Translations under genes and position numbers: made by a program
Part shown: positions 40,701 to 50,209 of the stretch, piece after piece
How the letters are laid out: every line of letters begins with the position of its first letter
Numbering within the stretch: the first letter of the stretch is position 1
Notes under the pieces: generated by a model
Told to the model about the DNA's origin: nothing
Seen by the model: only the letters and a program-made list of their open reading frames with translations
Databases searched by the model: none
Assembly: GCF_963678635.1 (NCBI RefSeq)
Contig: NC_087065.1
Coordinates: forward strand, 35,335,807-35,399,806
Direction: 5' to 3'
From: Symsagittifera roscoffensis
Taxonomy: Eukaryota; Xenacoelomorpha; Acoela; Convolutidae
DNA length: 64,000 nucleotides

Positions 40701-43700
40701 GCAACGGAGTTCGAGGAGACGAAAACACCAAGCAGTTTAGATATGAAACTTAAAGTGATCTCCGGTAAGAGGTTCGGCATGGCGCCGCAGGGAAAGAAGA
40801 TACAGTCGATAATCTCAGTGGCTGGACACCAGGTAATAAGAAATTTGAGTGAACCATCAGAGTTCACTTTAATGCATTTGGACACATATGCAGATTATCT
40901 GAGGCAGGTGGAGCCACGCACTGAGTCGAGAGCTGTGCGAGCACTACTAACGACGGGTGGCCCTCGCATGAAGAAACTTCATGGACGCTACTTGGAGGTC
41001 TATGGGCCGTATCAAATAATGCTGAACGTGGATGGAATCAGCATCTACACCAGGACTTACATAACAACAGATGATGACCAAATGGGGCAGATCTATTTGG
41101 GTGAAGAGGAACTCAAAGTCCGCAGGATAGGCCATGACGCCATGATGGAACAAGACGCGGTACATATTGGATATGAAGCAGATGTGACAGCACACCTGCT
41201 TGACACCAACGGAACAAAAATCGGAGTCACAGGGCTTCTGGACACAGGCGCGGTGGTAAGTGTGATGCCGATAAAAACCTGGGAGAGAATGGGCTTCACG
41301 CGGGAAGATCTGATTCCTACGAATCTCCGACTAGCCGCTGCAAATCGAGGAGCTATCTACGTAGCCGGAAGAACACCGGTGACGGTCCTTCACATGGGAG
41401 GACGGAACCTTTGGATGAGCTTCCTGGTGGTAGAGAATCTGGACGACGCCGACCAATTCATCTTGGGCAGAGATTTTGTCAGGAATTTTGACGTGATGAT
41501 TGACTTGAACAACGGTCTAATACGGATTAGAAACCCGGACCGAAAGTATGTTAAGAGACCAATTAATAGGATAATAACAGATGAAAATAAGGTACCAGTT
41601 TTTTTGGATAGAAAATTAAAGTTACAACCAGGACAAGCTGTAGTAGCAATTTTTAGAATGAGAAATTTAAATTCGTTAAGTGATAGCAAACAGGTTTGCT
41701 TAGTACCGAATCCAAATAGTCAGAGTTCGGTGATTTTAGGCCGGAGCTTCTCGGTAACGCGAAACGGACTGTGTGTCAGTGTGTTGTTGAACACACTGGA
41801 CACCACGGTTTCAATCCAGCGTGGAAAGAAGCTTGGTTACGCATTGCCGATGAGGACCGACTATGAAGAGACACAAAACTTGAAGAAATATAGTGTGAAA
41901 GACTGTCCTTATCATGCCAATAAAGATAAAATTTTAAAGAGGATTGATGAATTAAAATCTATTCGTAAATTGTTTTCAATGAAATCCGAAACGGACGACG
42001 GCTTATCAAGCTGCTCGAATTTTCCGGAACGCCCCTCGTCATATGAACTAGATTCTGACAAACCGGTTTTGCCAGAAATAGAACATTTAAAAGGAAAAAT
42101 AGGTGAGGGAGATTTTGAAAAATTGCGGGACCTCCTAGATCGGAACGCCGAAGTATTTTCAAAACATAAGGCGGACATCGGTTGCTGTAATTTCGTCGAA
42201 CACGAAATCGGACTAGAAGAGGGCGCCGTTCCCCATAGGGAAGGCGCAAGGCGAATGACGCCACATAAATCGGAAGCGTGCCGAGCGGAAATAGAAATGT
42301 TGCTTGAATACGACATGATAGAACCCTCGAAATCACCATGGGCTTGCGGAGTAGTAATGGCGAAAAAGAAAGGGGGGCAGCTTAGATTTTGTTGCGACTT
42401 TCGTTACTTGAACGCGGTAACGATTAAAGATGCGTACCCGATACCGCGAATAGACGAGAGCCTATCCAAACTTGGTGATGCAAAGTTCTTCACCACATTG
42501 GACTTGGGTTCTGCCTTCTGGCAGGTTCCTCTGCGAAAGAAGGACAGGGAGAAAACCGGATTCGCGTGCGAATTGGGGTTGTACCAGTGGAAGAGGATGC
42601 CCTTCGGCTTGTGCAATGCAACAGCAACCTTTCAAAGGCTGATGGCTCAGGCTTTGACAGGAGTGACCAAAAAGTACGGGAATCTCTTGATGTGCTACGT
42701 GGATGACGTAGTCATAGCGACACCAACCCTGGAGGATCACATTGATCGACTCGATGAGGTCTTCGGATGTATGAAAAGAGCAGGCTTGAAATGCAAACCA
42801 TCGAAATGTGAAATCCTTAGGGATTCGATCAAGTACCTGGGAAGAATGGTGGACCGGCATGGTGTGAGGCCAGATCCAGAAGCAGTAGAGGCTGTGCTGA
42901 CATGGAAAGCTCCTAGAACGGACACACAGCTCATGAGCTTCCTAGGGTTTGCCAATTACTACCGAGAATTCATAAAAGGATACGCGGACAAGGTGTACCC
43001 GATGCAGAAGCTGATGCGCAACAAAGGGAAAAAGTTCGAATGGAACGATGAGGCACAAGTTGCTTTCGAGAACATAAAGCGGGAACTGTGCGAAGCGCCA
43101 GTGCTGGGCATGCCTACAGAAAAGGGCATGTATGTTCTTGACACAGACGCATCGGTGGTGGCCATCTCAGGAATATTGCATCAAGAGCAAGAATGGAACG
43201 GAAGAACAGTCCTCCGTCCCATTGCATACGGCAGCAAAGTCTTGAGTGACACAGAGATGAAATATGGCGCACCAAAAGCAGAAATGTTTGCAGTAGTTAC
43301 CTTCGTGGAGAAGTACCGTGCATACTTGGGGAGCGCTCCCTTCAAGTTACGCGTGGACAACAGAGCGTTATCCTGGTTGAAGACCTACTCGATGGATCAG
43401 AGTTATATTGGTAGATGGATAGTAAGATTGGATGGCTACCATATGATAATCGAACATAGGATGCGTGATAAACACCAGAATGCTGACAGCCTCAGTAAGA
43501 AAACTGAATTCTATGAAAGATTGGAGCAGAAGCAGGCCAATCAGGCGGAAGTAAAGGAGGGATTCTCGTTTCTGGACAAAGAAACTTATGAAGCGCTTCC
43601 CTTAACGAGATGGTTGGATAAGTCTGAACATCCAATTCCAGGGCATCCTGAGTTACCTGTAGAGAAAGCAGCTGAGATAAAGATCCTGTCCAAGGAGGAT

Positions 43701-46700
43701 CCAGTCCCCTTAGATTTGTTGCTGCGCTCGAACCTGGTCCAGCAAGAACTCTCTCGCATGAATATAAACAGCCTCTCATTATTGGATAAAACGGTGCAAG
43801 TCACACCACAAGTAATGCGGATGCTGGGTGGATTGTTAGAAAGAGAAGTGACCAGAGATGACCCCGAGTGGACAGCAGCAGTGGCATCGCTAACAGTCAG
43901 TGAGAAAGTGAAGATCATGCCGTCCAGACAACAGCACGAGGAGAACAAGAGGGATTGTAGGACAATAGTTCAGCAACTAGTATCCTCAATGCCCCAAGAG
44001 ATTTTAACCAGTACTTCTTACGGACGGAAAGAACAGGGGAGCAGCAAGCGAAAGAAAACCGTCACCTTTGTAGACCGGGAAAAAGAGGGTGAGGAGGTAG
44101 AACAAAATCTGCTGCAAGACTATTTGTCCGGGGAGAAGGATGAGGAGAAAAACCAGCAATCACAAGATCAACACCCGGGACAAGTGAATTTGTCCGGGGA
44201 GTCCGAGATAGACGAGAAAATTCCTGATGAGAAACAGGACCTAGAGAACAAAGTTTTGTCCGGGGAGTTCAGATGGATGCGAAGGAAATACGGACATGAT
44301 CTGGAGGAGCGTGCAGTCTCCGGCACAACACCTTCGACGGATGATAAGTCAGAAAGCTCGAGAATGAACACCTATTCAGACAGGGATTCGACCTCGGGAT
44401 CAGAACTGTCAGAACTGGCGATACACACGCTACTAGTGGAAACTCGGGCGAGAAACCTGGACAGAGAGGTGTACCAGGATCCTGACAGTGATCGCTACCT
44501 AATACCAAGCGAAAGAGTCTTTGACAACGCAGCGGATGACTTAGAAACGATAGCGGTATCGAAACGTTCGATAAGCCTGTTGCCGCAGAAAGAGGTAGTC
44601 AGGACTGATCTTCAGCCGTTTCAACAAGAAACACAACCGTTGGCGAAGATTTGGTGCGTTAAGATGGAAGAAGACACACATCAGCCCAACGAGCTGAACA
44701 GTCAGATGAGAATCATGAAGACGTACTTGAAGGCGAGATACAGACTCTCGGACCTTCTAAGGGCGCAGAGAAATGATCGCATGACAAGCAACCTAAAAAG
44801 GTGGATAGAAAACGGTGCACCTGACAAAGGTGACCTGGAAGAAGACAGCTATAGGATCCTGAGACAATACTTCATGCAGAAGGAGGGGAGATTATATCTG
44901 AACAAGGACGGGATCGTGGCTTGCAGGAGAAGAGAAGAAGACAAGGTCTTATACAAATACAACGCGATAGTGTTGCCGCAACTCTATCAGACAGAACTAT
45001 TATTCAGGTCGCATGATCAGATGGGCCATCAAGGGATCGACAAAGTGTATCAGAGGATCCTGAAGCGCTTTGAGTGGCCTGGGATGAAAAAGGCATGCGA
45101 GAAATGGGTGACAGCATGTCTGTCATGCCAACAGGTCAAGGATCCTAGGAAGTTGCGATTTCCTTTACAATCAATTGAATCGTCTGAATTCAACGAGGTG
45201 GTGCAGATAGATCACCAGAAGATATGCATGACAGACAGCGGTTACAACCAATTCTTGGTCATGATAGATCACTTCACGAAGTATGCAGAGGCCGTGCCCT
45301 GCATAACTGCCTCAGCGGAAGAGACATGCGACCACCTGATCAATACGTGGATAGCAAGACACGGGTGTCCAATGACGTTTCAATCGGACAATGGAACGGC
45401 TTTCGTAGGCGAGCTTACGAAAGAGCTTATGAGACGGTCACAGGTCGCTCAGGCTCACTCCACGACATACCACCCTCAGACGAATGGCTTAGTGGAAAGA
45501 CAGAACAGGACGTTAGTGTCGATGCTGAGAGTATATTGTTCCAGGTACATGACCGATTGGGACAGATACCTTCCACAGGTGATGGGAGCTTATAATAGCA
45601 CGCAACACTCCACCACTGGAGTCAGTCCACACATGATGCTGACGGGACACGAGAAGTCTTTACCCTTGACATTCTTCTACCCAGAGTATGAGGGAAAGAA
45701 AACATCCCCACAGGTCTACGTGAGGGACGTGATCAGACGCCAACAGGAGTTGAACGACCTGTGTAGACGAAACACTCAGCAGGCACAGGCAAGGCAGAGG
45801 AAAAGATTCGACAAGAAAGCAGCTGGTGCAAAGGCTTACTCGGTGGGAGACTACGTATGGGTATTTCAGAACGTTATACCACCGAAAGGGACAAAAAAGC
45901 TTCTGAAGAAGTGGAGGGGACCCTTCATGATTACAGAGGTGCACCAAGAGGGACGCTTTTATAGACTGAGTACTGGCCGAGCCGCCCACTACGAGAACAT
46001 CAAGCCACACAATCCATCGACAGAAGACTGGTGTATACCTGCGGACATGGAAGAAGGGGATTATCTAATGATGGATCCTGCTTGTGAGGTCAATGAAAAA
46101 GGCACCAGGGAGAAGAACGATGGAAACGAAGTCGTAGAGGAAGGTACGGATACACCATTGGACCTGGATCCAAACGAACAGATCGAAGCGGACGATGAAA
46201 CCTTGCCCTACGCAGAGGAAGATTGGCAGGATTCCGAACAGACAGAGGTTCCCAAGAACATGGAACCAGATCTTCCGTTCACGATGCAGACTCGTCAGAA
46301 AGACGGGACGAGACTAAGAAAGAAATACAATCCTTACGGTGACGACTTTGTAGTGGATAGGATAGATCTAAAGAAAATAGTGGAGGAAGTAGTGGGTTTA
46401 GAGGAAATAACAGTGTCACAGGACATTGACATAGTCGATGATCACAACGATGAGTGGGTTGACGACTGGTCGAAACCCGAGGTGGAGTTCGACGATGAGC
46501 AACGGCAGTCAAATGAACAAGACCTGACGAACTTGCGTGTCTTAGAGTGGCTGAACGAAATGACATCAGACCCTGAAAAGACCAGCGTGACGATTCAAGA
46601 CGTAGATCGCGAAAGCGCGAAATACATTAAGACCGAACGAGATGATCCTTCCTGGGCTGCCCAGGAAGGACAACTTCTCATTCCAGCTTCTAATCTTAAC

Positions 46701-47078
46701 TTAATACCCGGTATGCGATCGACGGGGACGCCGATGGATATTTTTGTCCGGGGAGTGGGGGTAGGACTTACCCACACTGAAAACTTGATAATAAAAAAAT
46801 TGAGAATAGCAAGAGAAACAGGAAACTTAGAAGCAGAAACAGGTGAAGAACCTAAGAAACCTGACATAGGCAGGGTAGTTGAGTCATATTTTAACTTACC
46901 AAATGAATATTCAAGTAACATAATACTAACAGACAGTGATTTCATACTCACAAACAGAACATGTGCGGTAGCTATCACCGCAGACATGAGTTTTAGGACG
47001 GCGCTAGCGGCAGATTTTAAGAGGGAATATAAAAACGTGGAATTCCTTTGGAAGCAAAGACCAGGGATAGGGGCGTAG
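37764..47078 (+). CDS. Element 2 Gag-Pol polyprotein with truncated macrodomain
   Basis: A 3104-residue single ORF from ATG 37764. Order: Ser/Glu-rich Gag N-terminus, coiled coil at about 310-420, CCHC knuckles at C801 and C853, protease DTGA (Asp1160), reverse transcriptase YVDD (1645-1648), RNase H (Asp1793 in DTDAS), three LSGE units near 2121-2168, integrase HHCC and core D2483, D2542, E2578 (D58D35E). It ends inside the macrodomain-like region (from about 3053) at PGIGA, where element 1 continues. The next 100 residues are found in the -1 frame (47048-47365). The break lies in a G-rich run (GATAGGGGCG), typical of a one-base loss. Gag, RT and integrase themselves look intact. Confidence 0.93.
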   Translation: MSLDKSRIPKRGNSSRKFIPEKQRKTMTDPFVDWIKRSRSDKEETVSGRMVETRSQKTSEERRELLEVEVNTDHTIGDNQGVNGLEGRGRRLASESTPVEQGHDFATSTGTLDREEMSELSDISTEVTATRRSPTDNTMMAGGTGKQTTSSSFSERMKNTFGNIFPFSMGGGAGNDGESQEEEDEEEQGDFGSQVSLNSSIQESEAHVGRETGTMDKFGVVTTISKEANTPGQSKDFAIRTSSEPQPEESRTRGLGNALADPEIDNEKTSRQRVKARISTSTKLPGTDRVTPPLVTPLMDNGAALEEALNNIVGSLGEQNEQMSIRMSELERAVHIERESLREEINRNRQEVGRSEKRLKERTDEHMTRNLSRMTREAEQRELRLRADMEKLRIQQEQSLGSLDTKIDAMMERRTQAIMDRLDGLLSSKSGPKEGEPNSGGPSREPRVNFNEHQRRKTNGSTRGRGSSSGYATRGNTAWGPNSRASSTGNRQTSNERPTQSTHATGRSDSGNMGHTSPRRSHTGQAGNAHGDSDCRDVPHTEPSTRCEDTQAGHSRDATAMATAFEPLNRSLETFLTRLSRTNERSEKSRRVFKKPRCYKDESDGCIDTWIEVMKLHFEEEDLSERQECSALTSNLEGTALNCVMAKKQYQRDTAEKIFEILLNRFGSGVQGHQAMMRFEKRRQREDETIDKFLDDLEMLRRRSQPDESNRRMNLAVASKFIDGVKNDELRTMLATHYTPLSTNAPTPEELRLKSKEYLLLKPPSRSGYYKNNYGNFNNGPANQGNNWYKPRDDMDKRRSCANCSSTDHHVSACPAYKQGMKAIGFSLEDEDASELEHEDFMRGVIAKFGPRCFFCNLEGHFKSDCPQFWDAVADIKHPRHEEALSGVKASKARLLNEAEARRKDKPQELAAKKMQAVTGEACEPEPATVADDFKIDYKAAAKDALNRVQQEMVTKEIEQKVKLELENEKLQEQLNTFEATEFEETKTPSSLDMKLKVISGKRFGMAPQGKKIQSIISVAGHQVIRNLSEPSEFTLMHLDTYADYLRQVEPRTESRAVRALLTTGGPRMKKLHGRYLEVYGPYQIMLNVDGISIYTRTYITTDDDQMGQIYLGEEELKVRRIGHDAMMEQDAVHIGYEADVTAHLLDTNGTKIGVTGLLDTGAVVSVMPIKTWERMGFTREDLIPTNLRLAAANRGAIYVAGRTPVTVLHMGGRNLWMSFLVVENLDDADQFILGRDFVRNFDVMIDLNNGLIRIRNPDRKYVKRPINRIITDENKVPVFLDRKLKLQPGQAVVAIFRMRNLNSLSDSKQVCLVPNPNSQSSVILGRSFSVTRNGLCVSVLLNTLDTTVSIQRGKKLGYALPMRTDYEETQNLKKYSVKDCPYHANKDKILKRIDELKSIRKLFSMKSETDDGLSSCSNFPERPSSYELDSDKPVLPEIEHLKGKIGEGDFEKLRDLLDRNAEVFSKHKADIGCCNFVEHEIGLEEGAVPHREGARRMTPHKSEACRAEIEMLLEYDMIEPSKSPWACGVVMAKKKGGQLRFCCDFRYLNAVTIKDAYPIPRIDESLSKLGDAKFFTTLDLGSAFWQVPLRKKDREKTGFACELGLYQWKRMPFGLCNATATFQRLMAQALTGVTKKYGNLLMCYVDDVVIATPTLEDHIDRLDEVFGCMKRAGLKCKPSKCEILRDSIKYLGRMVDRHGVRPDPEAVEAVLTWKAPRTDTQLMSFLGFANYYREFIKGYADKVYPMQKLMRNKGKKFEWNDEAQVAFENIKRELCEAPVLGMPTEKGMYVLDTDASVVAISGILHQEQEWNGRTVLRPIAYGSKVLSDTEMKYGAPKAEMFAVVTFVEKYRAYLGSAPFKLRVDNRALSWLKTYSMDQSYIGRWIVRLDGYHMIIEHRMRDKHQNADSLSKKTEFYERLEQKQANQAEVKEGFSFLDKETYEALPLTRWLDKSEHPIPGHPELPVEKAAEIKILSKEDPVPLDLLLRSNLVQQELSRMNINSLSLLDKTVQVTPQVMRMLGGLLEREVTRDDPEWTAAVASLTVSEKVKIMPSRQQHEENKRDCRTIVQQLVSSMPQEILTSTSYGRKEQGSSKRKKTVTFVDREKEGEEVEQNLLQDYLSGEKDEEKNQQSQDQHPGQVNLSGESEIDEKIPDEKQDLENKVLSGEFRWMRRKYGHDLEERAVSGTTPSTDDKSESSRMNTYSDRDSTSGSELSELAIHTLLVETRARNLDREVYQDPDSDRYLIPSERVFDNAADDLETIAVSKRSISLLPQKEVVRTDLQPFQQETQPLAKIWCVKMEEDTHQPNELNSQMRIMKTYLKARYRLSDLLRAQRNDRMTSNLKRWIENGAPDKGDLEEDSYRILRQYFMQKEGRLYLNKDGIVACRRREEDKVLYKYNAIVLPQLYQTELLFRSHDQMGHQGIDKVYQRILKRFEWPGMKKACEKWVTACLSCQQVKDPRKLRFPLQSIESSEFNEVVQIDHQKICMTDSGYNQFLVMIDHFTKYAEAVPCITASAEETCDHLINTWIARHGCPMTFQSDNGTAFVGELTKELMRRSQVAQAHSTTYHPQTNGLVERQNRTLVSMLRVYCSRYMTDWDRYLPQVMGAYNSTQHSTTGVSPHMMLTGHEKSLPLTFFYPEYEGKKTSPQVYVRDVIRRQQELNDLCRRNTQQAQARQRKRFDKKAAGAKAYSVGDYVWVFQNVIPPKGTKKLLKKWRGPFMITEVHQEGRFYRLSTGRAAHYENIKPHNPSTEDWCIPADMEEGDYLMMDPACEVNEKGTREKNDGNEVVEEGTDTPLDLDPNEQIEADDETLPYAEEDWQDSEQTEVPKNMEPDLPFTMQTRQKDGTRLRKKYNPYGDDFVVDRIDLKKIVEEVVGLEEITVSQDIDIVDDHNDEWVDDWSKPEVEFDDEQRQSNEQDLTNLRVLEWLNEMTSDPEKTSVTIQDVDRESAKYIKTERDDPSWAAQEGQLLIPASNLNLIPGMRSTGTPMDIFVRGVGVGLTHTENLIIKKLRIARETGNLEAETGEEPKKPDIGRVVESYFNLPNEYSSNIILTDSDFILTNRTCAVAITADMSFRTALAADFKREYKNVEFLWKQRPGIGA
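44120..44270 (+). repeat. Tandem GTCCGGGGAG (LSGE) repeats in element 2 pol
   Basis: Exact cores occur at 44126, 44192 and 44258, spaced 66 bp each. The period differs from element 1 (42 bp) and the intervening residues are unrelated, yet the ten-base core and its codons are unchanged. This argues that the core, not the repeat unit, is what is kept. Confidence 0.85.
46715..46777 (+). promoter_or_regulatory. Element 2 copy of the conserved purine-rich block in pol
   Basis: It matches 21404-21466 with about two or three differences, including TTTTTGTCCGGGGAGTGGGG. It lies about 4.3 kb from the 3' LTR core at 51018. See the element 1 entry for reasoning. Confidence 0.55.
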
Positions 47079-47365
47079 CAGCCTTACCCCCGGCGGTGTC
47101 GCAAATACCGGGAAAGTACTTATGCTTCCTGGTAACGAGGGCGACAGAGAAGCAACACGTGGACCCAGAAAATCTAGTCTTGTCTTTGACGAGGCTGAGG
47201 GACTTCCTTGTGGAAATGGACGTGAAGGAGCTTTCGCTTCCAGTGTACGATCCAAATAGAGGAAGACTGCATCCTCGGGAATTGTACGCGCTTGTACACG
47301 TGATATTCTCTGACACGAACATACAAGTATATCTACATAAGAAATATTACTTAAGTATAGGCTGA
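47048..47365 (+). pseudogene. Displaced C-terminal half of the element 2 macrodomain
   Basis: From about 47075 the translation reads VSQIPGKYLCFLVTRATEK and continues through the DPNRGRL loop to the YLHKKYYLSIG end, matching the last 100 residues of element 1 integrase-macrodomain protein. It is in the -1 frame relative to the Gag-Pol ORF, so the domain is split. The ATG at 47048 lies in sequence that belongs to the upstream frame and is not a real start. The stop is at 47363-47365. Confidence 0.85.
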
Positions 47366-47768
47366 GTGATGTGCGAGAGGGTGTTAGGCCAAAGGACCAA
47401 GTTGCATGTAATATGTGATATGTGTGTTATGTTAGGTTATGTTATGTGTTAGGTTATTAAGATCAGGGGTAAGTAGGGGTTAGTGACCATGAACAACTAG
47501 ATGACGATCTTGGGAATAGATCCAAAGTTTGGATTGTCCAATCTTAGGTCGAATTCCAAAATTTTAGAAACCAATTGATTTTAATAAATTTTAGGATAAA
47601 TATCTTTTTATCTGAACTGTCTTTAAGCAAATTTTAACGATGTATGTTAGGGTGAAATTGACAAGTGTGACATTCGTGATTTCTTTTCTAGATCCTGATT
47701 GATCATTTAATTGCTCACTTGAGTCAAAACTTGAAATCTAAATCAAATTAAATTTGGAGAAGAACAGT
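47366..47768 (+). other. Pol-ORF2 gap with candidate 3' splice site (47690-47691)
   Basis: About 400 bp. GTGTTAGGTTATGTTATG-type repeats near 47430 resemble those of element 1. TTTCTTTTCTAG followed by ATCCTGATT at 47680-47700 matches the acceptor-like site of element 1. Confidence 0.45.
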
Positions 47769-50135
47769 ATGGATAATTTCAACCTGGATGAATTGATGGA
47801 CCTGGCAGAGGCATATGTAGGACCGATGGTAGATGCGATCTATCGTCGGCTGATCGAACGAGACTTCGCTCTGGAGGACCCAGAGGTGGTCATGTTGCTG
47901 ACCGCCCTGATTAACATCTTGGGGCACGACAACCGTGGGGACCGCCCCACGGAAGTCCTGTTGATGGCAGCATATGGAGAAAGAGGAGTACTAGACCGCC
48001 CGAACATGAGAGTGATGAGGTGGAGAAACGGGGCTCTCTCAGGGAGTGACTTGGCGAATGAGCCTGGGTTGGGAAGTTCTAGGACTTACCAACCAGGTGA
48101 GATGCCAATGCCCTCCAAGCCCAAACCTGGGCTGACGAGAATGCATCAGGAGATGAACAGTGAGGCGACCTCGTCTGGTTCACCACTGAGAGTAGCTGTG
48201 CCACCAAAAGGGGCGAGAGTAACACAGAAGGTTCAGACGAACCAAACCATACAAGATCTGGACGAGATGAACGATCAGTTGAGAAGTACGAAGAAGGAGT
48301 TAGACGATATGACGAAGACCATGCTGGCGATGGAGGAAGACCGGGACATGTGGAGAAAGTTGTTTGAAGACTGCAACAAAAAGCAGGGTCAAGAGATCGA
48401 ACGCTTAAGGCAGGAATACAAAGAGCGATCGGAGCAGGTGGCGTTGACGACGTCCATTGAGAAAGTGATACCTGCAAGGGATATTCCTCGTGGGCAGTCC
48501 CCGATGGAGCTCTTGACACCTCGAGAAATGAGTCAAACAACGGAGACACGGCTTCCAGCAGAGACGAACCGAGTAACAATCCCGGATCCTAGTGACACCT
48601 TGGGTGATCCCGTCGTAGAACAGACGGTGAGAAAACTGATAGAGACCGCTGGACGATTGGTCGCTAACAAGAATGCACCAGGTTCCGGGGTGACTGCACC
48701 CTATGGAACGATTGACGATACGGGCAGAGTACAACTCTCCCAGACAATAATCAGACAAGGGATAAGTGACGTGACGCCACTCAGGGGGAGTTCGAAGATC
48801 ACAGAGAGAAAAGTAAGGAAGATGCCAGCGAAGAAAGTGTCTCGTGTAATGGACGTGCAGAAGAATAATCAATTAAAGTATAATTTCACGGGAGTTCCGG
48901 AGACAGATCCGAGAGCCTGCTTCAATCGAGCTACCTGGAGCCCGGCTGTGAACCTGCAGCAACCACCACTCGGGACATCTCACCTGATATTGGGAGACAG
49001 CTTAGTCCGAGTGCTAACGAATTTGAGGACCTCATGGGTCACCACGGTGATGGCCTTTGGAGGCGCGACAATTGCCCAATTATACCGGATGGTGGAGCTG
49101 ATGAATCCCGGGAGGATACCCAGTGTGATGATATTAGTTGGGACGAATGATATCTCCAGAGGATCAGACGAGCAGGAAGCACAGTGGGAATCAATGATGG
49201 TGTGTTTGTTCACCACTCTCTGGCAGAAGTTCAGTTGCGCGGTACTGACCGTTTGCACGGTGCCAATGAACGCAAGAAACCTGACAGCATCAGGAAGAAG
49301 GCACAACGAGGGAGTCATGAGATGGAACAACATCATAAGAAACCTAGCAAATCGAAATGCCGGAAGAATGATCCTTATGGACATTGAACACGAATTGAGA
49401 GCCATGGAGCAAGCCAGACTGACTTCGGATGGCATCCACTTTGACACCATCGAGGGACAAGCTTGGTTGAATCGAGTCTTCCAAGAACGGTTGGACGAGT
49501 TAGAAGCAGAACTCTCTGACACAGGAGTACTGAAGGAAGAGGGAACGGTGAATGATACGGTGATCACTACCTTTGTGCCTCCTAACCTGGAAACGCGTTT
49601 GGGTACAGTCACAGCCGCAATAAATTACCGGCAACAAAGCTCCAGCGAATCAGGTCGAAGAACTGACGTGCAGGATCGGTTGGGAGAAGCACCGACGAGG
49701 AGGACAATTCATCTTAGGAGAAGGATAGGACCCGTCAACCAACCAAACGAAGGAATAGCAGGCACGTCCAGATCAGACACTAGATCGGAGACAACGAGTA
49801 GCAGTCGAGAAGAGAGACCGAACAGAGGCTCATTGTTATGGTCTAGACCCATGCCGTCTCCCTGGCACAAGTACAAAGAAGAACTGATGAAGCTGGACCT
49901 GCAGAAAGTAAGCTTCATCGAAGATGCAAGGAGGATGCTAAATGGAGCGACGCTATCCGTCAGCAGATTATACTCAATAACCGGCGTAGACTGGTTGATA
50001 GCCGCTAGCATAAATTTCAGATCCACAACAGCTTCTGTAGAAACAGAGAATCAAACGTGGATCCCCTACCTTGCTGTAAACAGAGGGTGGAAGAGCAGAA
50101 GTGTTGGAGGACGGCTTCCAACAGCGTCAGGATAG
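47754..50135 (+). CDS. Element 2 SGNH hydrolase-like protein, C-terminus altered by deletion
   Basis: The ORF is 793 residues from 47754; the ATG at 47769 (MDNFNLDEL) aligns better with element 1. A coiled coil spans about 155-225. The SGNH blocks are GDS (Ser416), FGGAT, GTND (Asn465) and DGIHF (Asp559, His562), so the catalytic set is conserved between two diverged elements. The protein continues in frame through ITGVDWLIA, which in element 1 belongs to the next ORF. Near 50,025 the sequence jumps to the end of the third ORF, and the last about 35 residues are read in a foreign frame. The deletion thus removed the inactive SGNH-like domain and nearly all of the third ORF. Confidence 0.88.
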   Translation: MEKNSMDNFNLDELMDLAEAYVGPMVDAIYRRLIERDFALEDPEVVMLLTALINILGHDNRGDRPTEVLLMAAYGERGVLDRPNMRVMRWRNGALSGSDLANEPGLGSSRTYQPGEMPMPSKPKPGLTRMHQEMNSEATSSGSPLRVAVPPKGARVTQKVQTNQTIQDLDEMNDQLRSTKKELDDMTKTMLAMEEDRDMWRKLFEDCNKKQGQEIERLRQEYKERSEQVALTTSIEKVIPARDIPRGQSPMELLTPREMSQTTETRLPAETNRVTIPDPSDTLGDPVVEQTVRKLIETAGRLVANKNAPGSGVTAPYGTIDDTGRVQLSQTIIRQGISDVTPLRGSSKITERKVRKMPAKKVSRVMDVQKNNQLKYNFTGVPETDPRACFNRATWSPAVNLQQPPLGTSHLILGDSLVRVLTNLRTSWVTTVMAFGGATIAQLYRMVELMNPGRIPSVMILVGTNDISRGSDEQEAQWESMMVCLFTTLWQKFSCAVLTVCTVPMNARNLTASGRRHNEGVMRWNNIIRNLANRNAGRMILMDIEHELRAMEQARLTSDGIHFDTIEGQAWLNRVFQERLDELEAELSDTGVLKEEGTVNDTVITTFVPPNLETRLGTVTAAINYRQQSSSESGRRTDVQDRLGEAPTRRTIHLRRRIGPVNQPNEGIAGTSRSDTRSETTSSSREERPNRGSLLWSRPMPSPWHKYKEELMKLDLQKVSFIEDARRMLNGATLSVSRLYSITGVDWLIAASINFRSTTASVETENQTWIPYLAVNRGWKSRSVGGRLPTASG

Positions 50136-50209
50136 TCAATGACGTGCTACAAGACACGGAGACCGAGAGTGCAGAGTCAGCGTCACAGGAGGAGGAAATG
50201 GAGCATTGA
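50030..50209 (+). pseudogene. Tail of the third ORF left after the element 2 deletion
   Basis: In the frame that ends with TGA at 50207-50209 the translation matches the element 1 third-ORF tail: FCRNRE, then PLPCCK, then an acidic end (EEEMEH). It overlaps the 3' end of the SGNH ORF in another frame and has no start of its own, so it is a remnant. Confidence 0.75.

Noticed and set aside
47060-47100. Programmed -1 frameshift in element 2 pol
   Set aside because: There is no slippery heptamer and element 1 encodes the same region in one frame, so an indel is more likely.
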